A DNA stretch of 49,491 nt from JAFMPW01 sp040830565 (GCA_040830565.1 JBFOMC010000042.1:1-49491); one strand, 5' to 3'. Positions 1 through 8,590 are shown, counted from the stretch's first letter. Notes: a model not told the origin generated them from the sequence alone. Numbers and translations: made by a program.

Positions 1-2
1 AC

Positions 3-203
3 ATTGCCCATTTCGGAATTTTGTTTCTAAATAATACATGGAGTTTTTATCTTGTTCCGACAATTATTTGGGTGGCAGGGATGTTTCTGGTGAGCTTGAT
101 ATTCTTTAAAATGAAAAAACTATCAAACTCCATTTGGGGGGCAGTATTATGCCATGCAGGATTCAATTTGGGAATGATCTATAGTATTTTTTACTTGCTA
201 TAG
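3..203 (+). CDS. CPBP-family intramembrane metalloprotease, C-terminal fragment
   Basis: The reading frame is open at the left edge, so only the last 66 residues are seen and the true start lies outside the window. Visible are an AHF motif near the first residues, two hydrophobic membrane spans and a late HAGFN motif. These match the second and third conserved motifs of the CPBP (CAAX protease and bacteriocin-processing) family; the first motif, EExxxR, would lie upstream. Family members are integral membrane proteases, often of unknown substrate. Assignment rests on the two His-containing motifs and membrane topology. Confidence 0.7.
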   Translation: MAHFGILFLNNTWSFYLVPTIIWVAGMFLVSLIFFKMKKLSNSIWGAVLCHAGFNLGMIYSIFYLL

Positions 204-221
204 CTTTAAAACTTGTACTAT

Positions 222-743
222 ATGCAGAATTTTGAAGAGCGGCTAAAAGGCGGACACCCAAACTCCCTGGGAAACACTGTAGAAATTGTAGAACAGGTGC
301 TGGAGCAAAACCAACACTTTGATGAACTTTTCAATTGCTATTTTAGTTCTGACGAAGTCGTAAGGCTGAGAACCTCAAATGCTATGAAACGTATTTGTAA
401 GGCAAGGAAAACGCTAATAATTCCCTACATAGATAAATTCCTCTCGGATATTGCAAAAATTGATCAGGCATCAACACAATGGACGCTGGCAGATTTATTT
501 GGAATGCTTGAAAAAGACATGAGCGAACCTCAAATTGCCAAAGCAAAAAGGATCATGAAGCATAACCTTGAGAACCATCAGGACTGGATTGTGCTCAATC
601 AAACCATGGCTACCCTGGCAAACTGGTCTGAAAAAGATGCAAAACTCAAGGCATGGATTTTACCCCAACTAGAACGACTTTCTATAGATCAAAGAAAATC
701 GGTATCGGGCAGAGCACGGAAAATGATGGCAAGACTTGCCTAG
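222..743 (+). CDS. HEAT-repeat-like helical protein of unknown function
   Basis: About 173 residues, all predicted helical, with repeated helix pairs such as EVVRLRTSNAMKR and the closing run SVSGRARKMM. This pattern resembles HEAT-like repeats. A TTG at 213 in the same frame could also start it, but the ATG at 222 is the more ordinary start. It lies 18 bases after the CPBP protease and may be co-transcribed with it. No catalytic motif or signal peptide is visible. I do not recognise a named family. Confidence 0.6.
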   Translation: MQNFEERLKGGHPNSLGNTVEIVEQVLEQNQHFDELFNCYFSSDEVVRLRTSNAMKRICKARKTLIIPYIDKFLSDIAKIDQASTQWTLADLFGMLEKDMSEPQIAKAKRIMKHNLENHQDWIVLNQTMATLANWSEKDAKLKAWILPQLERLSIDQRKSVSGRARKMMARLA

Positions 744-992
744 GCAATATTTAAAAATTAGAAAGAAACCCGATAAATGTTGGGGAAAGCTTCAACCTAC
801 TTTCAAAAGAATATCAAAGTTTTATGGTACTGATAGGTTCCAAAAAGATTTTGTATTTTGGAATTTGCCCTGATCAAGGCAGATCATTGATGTGTGCCTA
901 CACTGTTTTTATAGCGGTTGGATACACTGAGACAGTTATGGCTAAGGCCATGTAAAAATTAAACTTTTTGCAAATCATTAAATTTCAACAAG

Positions 993-1403
993 ATGAAAAT
1001 CAAATTTATCCTATTAGCCCTTGTAGCCGTTACGCTATTTGTTGGTTGGCAGCCAAGCTCCTCTAAAACAACTTCCAAGATCAAAAAAGGTATGATCAAA
1101 GTTGCCATAATGTATCCAAACGAAGAGGGAAAAACATTTAATATGGACTATTATACCAAAAAGCATATGCCGATGTGCGCTACCCTATTTGGAGATTCCT
1201 TACAGCTATTACAAATAGACAAAGGTATAGCAGGCAGGACACCGGATGAACCGATCCCCTATATAGCCATTGGATATTTTTACTTTAACAAGCTCTCGGA
1301 ATACCAAAGTGTTTTTGGGCCAAATGCCGAACAAATTGTGGGAGATATCCCCAATTATACAGACATTCAACCGGTGGTGCAAATTAGTGAGGTAATGGAA
1401 TAG
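993..1403 (+). CDS. EthD-like exported small protein
   Basis: 136 residues. The first 20 or so form a signal-peptide-like hydrophobic segment after a KIK start. From about residue 34 (MIKVAIMYPNEEGKTF) to the end it resembles the EthD family of dimeric alpha-beta barrels, including the typical DYYTKKHMPM stretch near residues 53-62 with its conserved His. EthD-like proteins are small and usually of unknown biochemical role, and most are cytoplasmic, so the leader is notable. The gene stands alone with 249 bases of non-coding sequence before it. Confidence 0.72.
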   Translation: MKIKFILLALVAVTLFVGWQPSSSKTTSKIKKGMIKVAIMYPNEEGKTFNMDYYTKKHMPMCATLFGDSLQLLQIDKGIAGRTPDEPIPYIAIGYFYFNKLSEYQSVFGPNAEQIVGDIPNYTDIQPVVQISEVME

Positions 1404-1517
1404 ATCCTGAGAGCTTGTATTACATTATAAAATCTAAGGTTTCCCGGGAAAAACGAGGAACCTAGATATGGACAAGCGAAAAATAGATTTGGAAAAAAAA
1501 TAATCATCCCTTTGACT

Positions 1518-1545
1518 CAACTTTGTATCGTAATTTAAAACGATA
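1518..1545 (+). promoter_or_regulatory. Candidate promoter and operator of the SDR gene
   Basis: CAACTTTG at 1518-1525 is one base off the Bacteroidota -7 box TAnnTTTG. It is followed directly by a perfect interrupted palindrome, TATCGT at 1526-1531 and ACGATA at 1540-1545 with eight bases between, ending five bases before the ATG at 1550. A repressor bound there would cover the expected transcription start. The AraC-type gene just downstream is a candidate binder, but AraC proteins more often use direct repeats, so this link is inference. Confidence 0.4.
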
Positions 1546-1549
1546 AAAC

Positions 1550-2305
1550 ATGAGTCGAAAAACAGCAATTATCACAGGAGGAAGTAGGGGTTTAGGTAAA
1601 GATATGGCCCTTAATCTGGCCCAAAACGGTATCAACATTATCTTTTCTTACCACAGCAATGAAATCCAGGCCCGGGAAACCATTCAACAGATAGAGCAAC
1701 TTGGGTCAAAGGGAGTAGCCTTTCAATTTGATGCTAATGATTTTAATAGTGGTAAAGATTTTATAACAACAGCTACCAATTACCTAAGGGAAGAAAATGG
1801 AGATGGAAATTTTGATTTCTTAATCAATAATGCGGGAACGGGAGCCTACAATTTAGTAGCTGATACCACTGAGGAGCAGTTTAATGAAATGATGAATGTA
1901 CATCTCAAAAGTGTCTATTTCTTAACACAGGCCGCGCTCCCCTACCTCAACGAGTCTGGCAGAATTATCAATATCTCTAGCGGTTTAGCGCGGTTTAGCC
2001 TCCCCGGTATGTCTGCCTACGCCATGATGAAAGGAGGGATAGAAGTTTTTACACGATATTTGGCCAAAGAATTAGGGAGTAGAAAAATCACGGCCAACGT
2101 AGTTGCCCCGGGGGCTATAGCCACAGATTTTGCAGGGGGAAGTAATAAAGATGAAGAAAAGCAGGCGATCATATCAAGTATCACGGCCTTAGGAAGAGTC
2201 GGTGAGGCTGAAGATATTGGCGGCGTGGTCTCCTTTCTTTGCTCAGAGAAGGCGGCTTGGATCAATGGGCAAAGAATTGAAGTATCTGGAGGAATGTTAG
2301 TTTAA
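1550..2305 (+). CDS. SDR-family NAD(P)-dependent oxidoreductase
   Basis: 251 residues, the usual classical short-chain dehydrogenase length. The cofactor motif TGGSRGLG spans residues 9-16, NNAG is at 93-96, the catalytic Ser is in NISSG near 144, and the YxxxK pair is Y157 and K161. The C-terminal part (PGAIATDF, then INGQRIEVSGG) matches the FabG-like class. The Arg at position 13 after the Gly pair suggests a preference for NADP, which is inference. Substrate unknown. It lies ten bases before an AraC-type regulator on the same strand, an arrangement typical of a regulated detoxification pair. Confidence 0.9.
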   Translation: MSRKTAIITGGSRGLGKDMALNLAQNGINIIFSYHSNEIQARETIQQIEQLGSKGVAFQFDANDFNSGKDFITTATNYLREENGDGNFDFLINNAGTGAYNLVADTTEEQFNEMMNVHLKSVYFLTQAALPYLNESGRIINISSGLARFSLPGMSAYAMMKGGIEVFTRYLAKELGSRKITANVVAPGAIATDFAGGSNKDEEKQAIISSITALGRVGEAEDIGGVVSFLCSEKAAWINGQRIEVSGGMLV

Positions 2306-2315
2306 GTATAAGTTG

Positions 2316-3233
2316 ATGAAGGAATTGTTGCATTTTAAGAAGATCAGTGACTATCATAAATTGGCCAATTTGCCGGCCCCTGAACATCCTTTGATCAGTC
2401 TGGTAGATTACACTCAGGTACAGTACCCATCCGACATAACAAGCATGCGATGGAAGCAAGATTACTATACCCTGGGCCTCAAGAGGAATGTAGCCTATAA
2501 GTTCTTTTACGGGCAGCAGGAATATGATTTTGATGAAGGGTTGATGACCTTTATCGCTCCTAACCAGGTCATGAGTTTGGCGGAGAATCCCAATCTTAAG
2601 TCGGGAAAAACCTCTGGCTATCTCTTGTTGGTACATCCAGATTTTCTCTGGAATACACCTCTGGCTAAACAAATTAAAAACTACGGTTTCTTTGGTTATG
2701 AGGTAAATGAGGCGCTATTCTTATCAGAAAAAGAGGAACAACAAATGCTAGAACTCCTCGAGAATATTCGGCGAGAATATCAATCCAATATTGATAAATT
2801 TAGTCAGGCTATTGTTATTGCCCAGTTATCCTTATTGCTGCATTATGCCGAGCGCTTTTATGAGCGACAGTTTATTACCCGTAAAATTTCTAATCATCAA
2901 ATCTTAAGTCGGCTAGAGGAAGTATTGACAGAATATTTTCAGGATGAAAGGCTGGAGGAGAAAGGCCTTCCAAGCGTACAATGGGTTGCCGACCAGCTTT
3001 ACCTATCTCCTAACTACCTGAGCGGGCTATTAAAATCCCATACCGGTCTAAGTACCCAGCAACATATTCAGAACAAATTAATCACCAAAGCCAAAGAGCT
3101 GCTTACCACTACCCCATTATCTATAAGTGAAATTGCCTATTCTTTGGGCTTTGAACATCATACGTCTTTTTCTAAACTCTTTAAAAATAAAACCGAAATG
3201 TCTCCTTTAGCATTCAGGAAGACCTTCAACTAA
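2316..3233 (+). CDS. AraC-family transcriptional regulator
   Basis: 305 residues. The N-terminal two thirds is a sensing domain of cupin-like type (FYGQQEYDFDEGLMTFIAPNQ around residues 65-85). The C-terminal 100 residues carry two helix-turn-helix units, one around WVADQLYLSPNYLSGLLK and one around ISEIAYSLGFEHHTSFSKLF, followed by the SPLAFRK end typical of the family. ATG at 2316 is chosen over an adjacent TTG at 2313. It follows the SDR gene by ten bases and precedes a SnoaL-like gene by eleven, so the three probably form one transcript. It is a paralogue of the regulator at 5057. Confidence 0.9.
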   Translation: MKELLHFKKISDYHKLANLPAPEHPLISLVDYTQVQYPSDITSMRWKQDYYTLGLKRNVAYKFFYGQQEYDFDEGLMTFIAPNQVMSLAENPNLKSGKTSGYLLLVHPDFLWNTPLAKQIKNYGFFGYEVNEALFLSEKEEQQMLELLENIRREYQSNIDKFSQAIVIAQLSLLLHYAERFYERQFITRKISNHQILSRLEEVLTEYFQDERLEEKGLPSVQWVADQLYLSPNYLSGLLKSHTGLSTQQHIQNKLITKAKELLTTTPLSISEIAYSLGFEHHTSFSKLFKNKTEMSPLAFRKTFN

Positions 3234-3244
3234 AATTTAGGCTA

Positions 3245-3598
3245 ATGACAGCAAAAAGTTCAGTCAGGGATATTGGCATTTCTTATTTAGACAAATACGC
3301 GGCAAAAGACCTGGAAGGTGTTGCCGCTATGTTTGCTGAGGATATTGTATTGCGCGATTGGAAAATTAGGGTGATTGGGAAAGAAAAGGTGATAATGGAA
3401 ACCCGTAAGAACTTTGATGCGGTAGATACTATAGCTATAGAAGTACTTTCAACTCATGAAAGTGCTAACACGCTGGCAGCAGAATTAAAAATAACTTTAA
3501 ACCATAAGGAGGAGCTCTATGTGGTCGATGTAATTACTCTAGATCCCGAAGGTAAAATAACATCTATAAGAGCCTATTTAGGCAGAGGTGATAATTAA
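3245..3598 (+). CDS. SnoaL-like (NTF2 fold) protein
   Basis: 117 residues with the standard NTF2/SnoaL pattern: an N-terminal helix ending SYLDKYAAKDLEGVAAMFAED, where the enzyme pocket begins, then beta strands ending in KITSIRAYLGRG. No signal peptide, so it is cytoplasmic. Such proteins act as small isomerases, cyclases or ligand binders; nothing here fixes the substrate. It is the last gene of the SDR - AraC - SnoaL run and one of four NTF2-like domains within 6 kb. Confidence 0.82.
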   Translation: MTAKSSVRDIGISYLDKYAAKDLEGVAAMFAEDIVLRDWKIRVIGKEKVIMETRKNFDAVDTIAIEVLSTHESANTLAAELKITLNHKEELYVVDVITLDPEGKITSIRAYLGRGDN

Positions 3599-3697
3599 CA
3601 TTGTTTTAATCAGATCTCGTGAATAGAAATCTTAAAACTACTACCTTTAAACTGGTTAACTGTCTTGTTGTAACAGGCGAAAACAAAGATCAACATC

Positions 3698-4123
3698 ATG
3701 TGGACTTGTCCAAAATGCAGACAGAAATTTGTGAATACCAATCAGTGGCATTCATGTGGGACAAATACTGTTGATCAATTTTTAGAAAATAAAACTGAGA
3801 AGGCCGTGGAGCTCTATAAGCTGCTTATTTCAGAATTTCAAAAGTTAGGCGATTTCGATCTGCACCCAGCTAAAACCCGAATTGCTCTTAATAAAAGAAT
3901 GCGTTTTGCTTCGGTCAATAAACTGGGAAAAGACTTTGTAAACGCACATCTGGTATTTCCTCAAAGATTTGATGAGACGCTCTGTTTTCATAAGATTGAC
4001 ACCATTACCGAGAATGCTCATGTACATCATTTCAAGCTGTATTCGAAGGAAGATCTCACACAGGAGTTGAGAGCTTTTATGCGTATGGCTTACAAAATTG
4101 GATCTAAGAAGCAATTCAACTGA
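3698..4123 (+). CDS. DUF5655-domain protein with N-terminal zinc-ribbon-like motif
   Basis: 141 residues. It opens with MWTCPKCRQKF and then WHSCG near residue 20, which looks like a small zinc-binding knuckle (CxxC with a later His and Cys). The rest, including HPAKTRIALNKRMRFASV and the end ELRAFMRMAYKIGSKKQ, matches the DUF5655 domain, which I know only as a domain of unknown function. It stands alone between the SnoaL gene and the alkylation-repair gene, all in the same direction. Confidence 0.7.
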   Translation: MWTCPKCRQKFVNTNQWHSCGTNTVDQFLENKTEKAVELYKLLISEFQKLGDFDLHPAKTRIALNKRMRFASVNKLGKDFVNAHLVFPQRFDETLCFHKIDTITENAHVHHFKLYSKEDLTQELRAFMRMAYKIGSKKQFN

Positions 4124-4180
4124 AATTATCATTAACACTTAACAGCCCGGTATTCCAAAGTGTAGTCCGGCAGAAATAAA

Positions 4181-5023
4181 ATGGAAGTACTAAAATTACC
4201 GCAAACCCCAAACAGCATCCAAAAGGGTGTACCCTTAAAATTGGTATTAGACAAAGCCGCCGTAACTCAGTTAGCCAGTAATTTGACGTTAGTACATCCT
4301 CAATTCAAAAAAGACGTCTTTATCAAAGAGGTGCTTGCAGATATAGAGGACTTAACCCTAAAAGAAAGAGGAGGCCATATTGCAGAGGCAATGAAAAACT
4401 ATCTTCCAAACACCTATTCAGAAGCTATAAAGGTCCTTCTTAGTTCTTTAACCCCACCCATTGAAGATACCTCAAACCTGGGATTATCCGGAATGTTCTA
4501 TTTACCTCATGTGAGCTTTGTTGAAAAATTCGGTTTAGACAAGGATTATAATAACAATGAGGATCCCTTTGAGATTTCTATGCAAGCTCAGTACGAATTG
4601 ACCCAAAGATTTACCTCAGAGTTTTCTATCAGGAGATTCATTATTGAGCAGCCAGAGAGAACCTTTTCCTTTTTATATCATTGGATGAACGATCCTGACC
4701 CCCACGTGCGCAGGCTGTGTTCGGAAGGCAGCAGGCCCAGACTACCCTGGGCGCAAAAAATTGATTTCCTGGTACAAGACCCAAGCCCTTCATTTCCTAT
4801 CTTAGAAAAGTTAAAAAATGATGAGGACCTTTATGTGAGAAGAAGTGTGGCCAACCACATCGGAGATATTGCCAAGGACCACTTAGAAATTGCCCTTGAG
4901 TTGTGCGAGCGCTGGACAGTCGATGCCTCTAAAGAACTTAAATGGGTCATCAGGCATGCCCTTCGTCACCCAGCCAAAAAAGGTGACAAAAAGGCCCTTG
5001 CACTTAGAGCAAAAGCGAAATGA
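4181..5023 (+). CDS. DNA alkylation repair protein (AlkC/AlkD-like HEAT family), short form
   Basis: 280 residues made of helical HEAT-like repeats. The core carries the family's signature stretches EFSIRRFI, HVRRLCSEGSRPRLPW (near residues 175-192) and DLYVRRSVANHIGDIAKDH (near 216-235). These proteins belong to the HEAT-repeat glycosylases that remove alkylated purines. As I remember the COG4335-type family, the helical part is usually followed by about 80-90 residues of beta-rich domain; here the protein stops right after the helices with a Lys-rich tail, only 33 bases before the next gene. It may therefore be a truncated or naturally short form. Confidence 0.82.
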   Translation: MEVLKLPQTPNSIQKGVPLKLVLDKAAVTQLASNLTLVHPQFKKDVFIKEVLADIEDLTLKERGGHIAEAMKNYLPNTYSEAIKVLLSSLTPPIEDTSNLGLSGMFYLPHVSFVEKFGLDKDYNNNEDPFEISMQAQYELTQRFTSEFSIRRFIIEQPERTFSFLYHWMNDPDPHVRRLCSEGSRPRLPWAQKIDFLVQDPSPSFPILEKLKNDEDLYVRRSVANHIGDIAKDHLEIALELCERWTVDASKELKWVIRHALRHPAKKGDKKALALRAKAK

Positions 5024-5056
5024 CAGGGGAATCAATAAAAATCCTTCAAAGGAATT

Positions 5057-5977
5057 GTGAAGCATTTTAAAACCATTACGGAATATTGTCAGACCATTGG
5101 AATTCCCGGTCCAAAGCATCCGTTTTTCGACATAAGGACCTTTGAAGAAAATATGCCTACCGTGGTACATGCCATGCCTCCATTTCGTCACGAATTCTAT
5201 GCCATAGCCCTAAAAGTGGTTGGAAAAGGTGTTGTAATTTCCGGGCATCATACGGATTTTCCCGAAGGTTCTACCATCTTTTTCAATTCCCCTTTTCAGA
5301 TCTTGTCTTGGGATATCGTTCCAGATTGGAGTGGGTTTTATATTATGTTTACTCAAGACTTCTTGGCAAAATCTAACCATCTACAGGACCTATTAAGTCA
5401 TTTCGCTTTTCTCAAAATTGAAAAGGCTGTACCCTTTGAAGTAGACAAAGAAGACGTTAAAACTATTTTATCGCTCTACGAGTCCATAAGACTTGAGTAT
5501 CATCAAGAAAACACGGATAAGTTTTTACTCATTGAATCTTACGTGCTCTTATTGCTCAACTATGTGAAAAGGTATTTCCGAAAAAACATTTCTGAAAACG
5601 AGGCGGAGCAAGAGATCAGAAAAACCGATCTAAAGTTGCTAACTCGCTTTCAAACGCTTATTGAAACCAATTTTTATCCCGATGCCGAGTTATCTTCCCT
5701 TAAGAACCTCCATGCCACCTCGCATTATGCAGAACGATTGAACATACATCCAAATCATCTGAACGCCGTTGTAAAACAAATAACAGGGCATACTGCCAAA
5801 CAACACATTCAAAACCATATTCTTCAACTGGCAAAATCTCGCCTTATCCATACCCAGGAAAGCGTAAAGGAAATAGCGTATTCTCTTTACTTCGACTCTC
5901 CGAATAACTTTAGCAGTTTCTTTAAAAAACTAACCTCGACCACGCCAAATACCTTTAGGAAAGAGGCGAATCTTTGA
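5057..5977 (+). CDS. AraC-family transcriptional regulator, second copy
   Basis: 306 residues, same length and layout as the regulator at 2316: N-terminal cupin-like sensor (GHHTDFPEGSTIFFNSPFQ), then two helix-turn-helix units ending EIAYSLYFDSPNNFSSFFKK and the TPNTFRK tail. Both proteins share the start pattern HFK.I..Y and the phrase KQHIQN or QQHIQN in the DNA-binding half, so they are paralogues. The start is a GTG; no better ATG is close by. It is followed 81 bases later by an NTF2-like gene, repeating the AraC then SnoaL order seen upstream. Confidence 0.88.
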   Translation: MKHFKTITEYCQTIGIPGPKHPFFDIRTFEENMPTVVHAMPPFRHEFYAIALKVVGKGVVISGHHTDFPEGSTIFFNSPFQILSWDIVPDWSGFYIMFTQDFLAKSNHLQDLLSHFAFLKIEKAVPFEVDKEDVKTILSLYESIRLEYHQENTDKFLLIESYVLLLLNYVKRYFRKNISENEAEQEIRKTDLKLLTRFQTLIETNFYPDAELSSLKNLHATSHYAERLNIHPNHLNAVVKQITGHTAKQHIQNHILQLAKSRLIHTQESVKEIAYSLYFDSPNNFSSFFKKLTSTTPNTFRKEANL

Positions 5978-6058
5978 TTTTCATACTTCTTGCATTGATT
6001 TTATAACAAGTCCGGAGCCAGTTAGGACCACCTTTGTAGTGTTCAAAAATCAGAAGCA

Positions 6059-6562
6059 ATGAAAACAGTATTATTTACTTTTTTGGCACTGGCGTCATTA
6101 AACATAAAAGCACAAAATATGAAACAACCTCAGGAAGTAGTTACCCAAATGTTTGTAGCCACAGACCAAAGGTCGTGGCAAGTTGTTGAAAATTGCTTTG
6201 CAAGTTCTGTGAACTTGGATTATTCTTCAATGACAGGGCAACCCGCATCAATTCTTAAATCAAATGAGATTACCGCATCCTGGAAAACCGTACTCCCGGG
6301 ATTTGAAGCTACCCATCATCAGCTTGGAAATTTTATCTGTACCATTAGCAACGATACAGCAAAAGTCTTTGTTTATGGCACAGCTACCCATTACCTAACG
6401 GATGAAAAAGGGAATATCTGGACCGTTGTTGGTTCTTATGATTTTGATTTGAAGCAGGAAGAAAAGCATTGGAAAATCACTGCTATGAGATTCAATTATA
6501 AGTATCAGGACGGCAATACTCAACTCATTAAAAAAGCTATAGAAAATGCTCAGTCAAAGTAG
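6059..6562 (+). CDS. Exported NTF2/SnoaL-like protein
   Basis: 167 residues with a clear signal peptide (MKTVLFTFLALASLNIKAQ, cleavage likely after AQ). The mature part is one NTF2-like domain: an N-terminal helix QEVVTQMFVATDQRSW, the pocket segment NCFASSVNLDYSS and the strand ending VVGSYDFDLKQEEKHWKITAMRF. It probably acts in the periplasm. Its end overlaps the start of the next gene by 17 bases, so the two are translationally linked. Ligand or substrate cannot be told. Confidence 0.8.
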   Translation: MKTVLFTFLALASLNIKAQNMKQPQEVVTQMFVATDQRSWQVVENCFASSVNLDYSSMTGQPASILKSNEITASWKTVLPGFEATHHQLGNFICTISNDTAKVFVYGTATHYLTDEKGNIWTVVGSYDFDLKQEEKHWKITAMRFNYKYQDGNTQLIKKAIENAQSK

Positions 6563-8024
6563 TATATCAAAGATCTTTTTGTTGGCCTTGGCCAGTTTGT
6601 TTTTCTCATGTTCAAATTCTAAACAGCTTGGAAAGCCACAGACTCGTATGAGCCAATTAAATCAACAACAAAATAGTATTATGGAAACCGCTAATAAAAA
6701 CAAAGCCTCGGTCAAGGCATTTTTCAAAGCCTTAGAGGACGAAAATGTAGAGGATCTGGTAAATCTGTTCGCTGAAGATGCAAATCATATAAACCCCTAT
6801 CATTCAGGGATCTTTCCCAAAGGAGCTAAGGGCAAAGAGGAAATCAGGGCCTATTGGACACCGGTATTCCCCAATTTTGAGGGCATGTCTTTTAATCTTC
6901 AGGAGGTCTATGCCATGGAGGATCCAAACATGGTCTTTGTAAAATATCAGGGGGACATAAAGCTGAAGGAAAAGGCCGGAATATATAGTAACCAATACTA
7001 CTCCACCTTTAAGTTCAACAAAAAGGGTGAAATAATAGAATACGTAGAAATTTTTAATCCAATAGTTGCAGCCAAAGGATTTGGCTTGCTAGATAAAATT
7101 AAACAAACAGTTATGAAAAAAAATGTCACATTTAGGAGTGAAGGACTAGAGCTTGCCGGACATCTTTATTACCCTTCAGATTTTACAGAGGGCAAGGAAT
7201 ATCCCGCTCTGGTCATTTCCGGAAGCTGGACCACAGTTAAAGAGCAAATGGCCGGATTATATGCTGAGAAGTTATCAGAAAAGGGCTTTATTACCCTGGC
7301 ATTCGATTTTCGAAATTTTGGCGAAAGCGAGGGAAACCCCAGATACTTTGAGAGCCCCTCCCTAAAAAAGGTAGATATCGAAAATGCGGTCGAATATCTT
7401 GAGTCATTACCAGAAGTTTCCAACTCCAAAATAGGAGCCTTTGGGGTCTGCGCAGGAGCCATGTATACTGTGATGGCTGCGGCGGAGGATGATAAAATAA
7501 AAGCGGTGGTGACTGCCGCCTCCTGGCTTCACGACGCTGAGGCCGTTAAGTTGTTTTACGGTGGTGAAGAAGGCGTACAAGCCAAAATCAAAGCAGCACA
7601 AAATGCCAAACGCAGTTATGCTGAAACCGGCATAATAGACTATATCCCTGCTATTTCAGAGACCGATGAAAACGCAGCCATGTTCGGTCCATACGACTAT
7701 TACCTCAACCCAGAGCGTGGAGCCATAAAAGAATGGAGTAACGACAAGTTTGCGGTCGCTAGCTGGGAAGATTGGTTGTTGGCCAACCCTATGCCATCGG
7801 CCAAAAAAATTGATCAGCCCATTTTAATGATCCATTCAGATGGAGCCGTACTGCCTAATTACACCAAGAAATTCTTTGATGAGCTTTCATCAGCCGATAA
7901 GAAATTACATTGGTTAGAAACCGAACTGGAATCGCCATTTCATCAATTCAGCTTTTATGACCAGGAAGAGGAAGTAAACACAGTCGTAGAAGAGGCTAGC
8001 AAATGGTTTAGAAGTAATTTATAA
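6546..8024 (+). CDS. Lipoprotein fusing an NTF2-like domain to a dienelactone-hydrolase-like alpha/beta hydrolase
   Basis: 492 residues. Residues 1-22 form a lipoprotein leader (LASLFFSC). Residues about 50-175 are an NTF2/SnoaL domain (KAFFKALEDENVEDLVNLFAED). From residue 190 an alpha/beta hydrolase follows: FDFRNFGESEG, nucleophile elbow GVCAG with Cys rather than Ser, an acidic residue in MIHSDGAVLP and the late His in ESPFHQF. A Cys nucleophile is found in dienelactone hydrolase and related families. An in-frame ATG at 7113 marks the join, where a separate hydrolase would start. The chosen ATG keeps the lipoprotein leader and overlaps the preceding gene. A perfect-looking terminator follows. 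Confidence 0.85.
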   Translation: MLSQSSISKIFLLALASLFFSCSNSKQLGKPQTRMSQLNQQQNSIMETANKNKASVKAFFKALEDENVEDLVNLFAEDANHINPYHSGIFPKGAKGKEEIRAYWTPVFPNFEGMSFNLQEVYAMEDPNMVFVKYQGDIKLKEKAGIYSNQYYSTFKFNKKGEIIEYVEIFNPIVAAKGFGLLDKIKQTVMKKNVTFRSEGLELAGHLYYPSDFTEGKEYPALVISGSWTTVKEQMAGLYAEKLSEKGFITLAFDFRNFGESEGNPRYFESPSLKKVDIENAVEYLESLPEVSNSKIGAFGVCAGAMYTVMAAAEDDKIKAVVTAASWLHDAEAVKLFYGGEEGVQAKIKAAQNAKRSYAETGIIDYIPAISETDENAAMFGPYDYYLNPERGAIKEWSNDKFAVASWEDWLLANPMPSAKKIDQPILMIHSDGAVLPNYTKKFFDELSSADKKLHWLETELESPFHQFSFYDQEEEVNTVVEEASKWFRSNL

Positions 8025-8043
8025 GAACGCTCTTCAATAAACG

Positions 8044-8087
8044 AAAAGCAATGGCCCTTAGAGAAAACCTAAGGGCTGTTGCTTTTA
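8044..8087 (+). terminator. Rho-independent terminator after the NTF2-hydrolase gene
   Basis: Arms AAAGCAATGGCCCTTAG and CTAAGGGCTGTTGCTTT pair over 17 positions with two internal mismatches around a loop AGAAAAC, then TTTT. It lies 20 bases after the stop at 8024. It also shows that an in-frame ATG at 8051, inside the left arm, is not the start of the next gene. Confidence 0.85.
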
Positions 8088-8146
8088 TATTTGGTATATT
8101 CCTTTACAAAAAGCACCTAAAAGGGTATTATTTTAGGCATATTGAA

Positions 8147-8590
8147 ATGAAATATTTTTTAATTCCTATCATATTAATTGCAACTTTGAGTTGTCAAAAA
8201 CATGCTAGTATGAAGCAACAGCAGAGAAGTATGATCAAAGCCTATATTAACGCTTACAACAATATGGATGTTGATGGTATGACAGAGGATTTGGCAGAGG
8301 ATGTGGTATTTGAAAATATTAGCAGTAACAAAGTGGACCTAAGGACCGAGGGCTTGCAAGCGTTTAAAAAACAGGCAGAATCGGCCCTTCAATATTTCAC
8401 TAAGAGAAAGCAAAGCATTAAAGATTGGGAGTTTAGCGACTCCAAAGTTACTATTGTCATTGATTATGAAGCCATTTTGGCTATAGACCTTCCAAACGGC
8501 CTTAAGAAAGGGGATACACTGAAGCTAGAAGGCGCGTCTGAATTCGAATTTGAAAAAGGGAAAATCAAGAGTATCAGGGACAAAAGTTAA
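8147..8590 (+). CDS. NTF2/SnoaL-like lipoprotein
   Basis: 147 residues from the ATG at 8147. The first 16 residues are a lipoprotein leader ending ATLSC. The rest is an NTF2-like fold (MIKAYINAYNNMDVDGMTEDLAEDVVFEN, an extended form of the family's N-terminal pocket segment, and a final strand SEFEFEKGKIKSIRD). A longer frame from 8051 exists, but it would start inside the preceding terminator and bury the leader, so the shorter form is preferred. Fourth NTF2-like domain in this cluster. Location would be the cell envelope; role unknown. Confidence 0.78.
   Translation: MKYFLIPIILIATLSCQKHASMKQQQRSMIKAYINAYNNMDVDGMTEDLAEDVVFENISSNKVDLRTEGLQAFKKQAESALQYFTKRKQSIKDWEFSDSKVTIVIDYEAILAIDLPNGLKKGDTLKLEGASEFEFEKGKIKSIRDKS

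Noticed and set aside
744..992. Possible gene or RNA in the 249-base gap before the EthD gene
   Set aside because: No frame, no stable hairpin and no tRNA-like fold seen; treated as plain upstream sequence.
2262..2672. 136-residue minus-strand frame across the AraC gene
   Set aside because: No recognisable motif, and it overlaps the coherent AraC frame entirely except for its first bases in the SDR gene.
8051..8146. Longer N-terminus for the NTF2-like lipoprotein from ATG 8051
   Set aside because: It lies inside a terminator stem and would bury the lipoprotein leader that begins at 8147.
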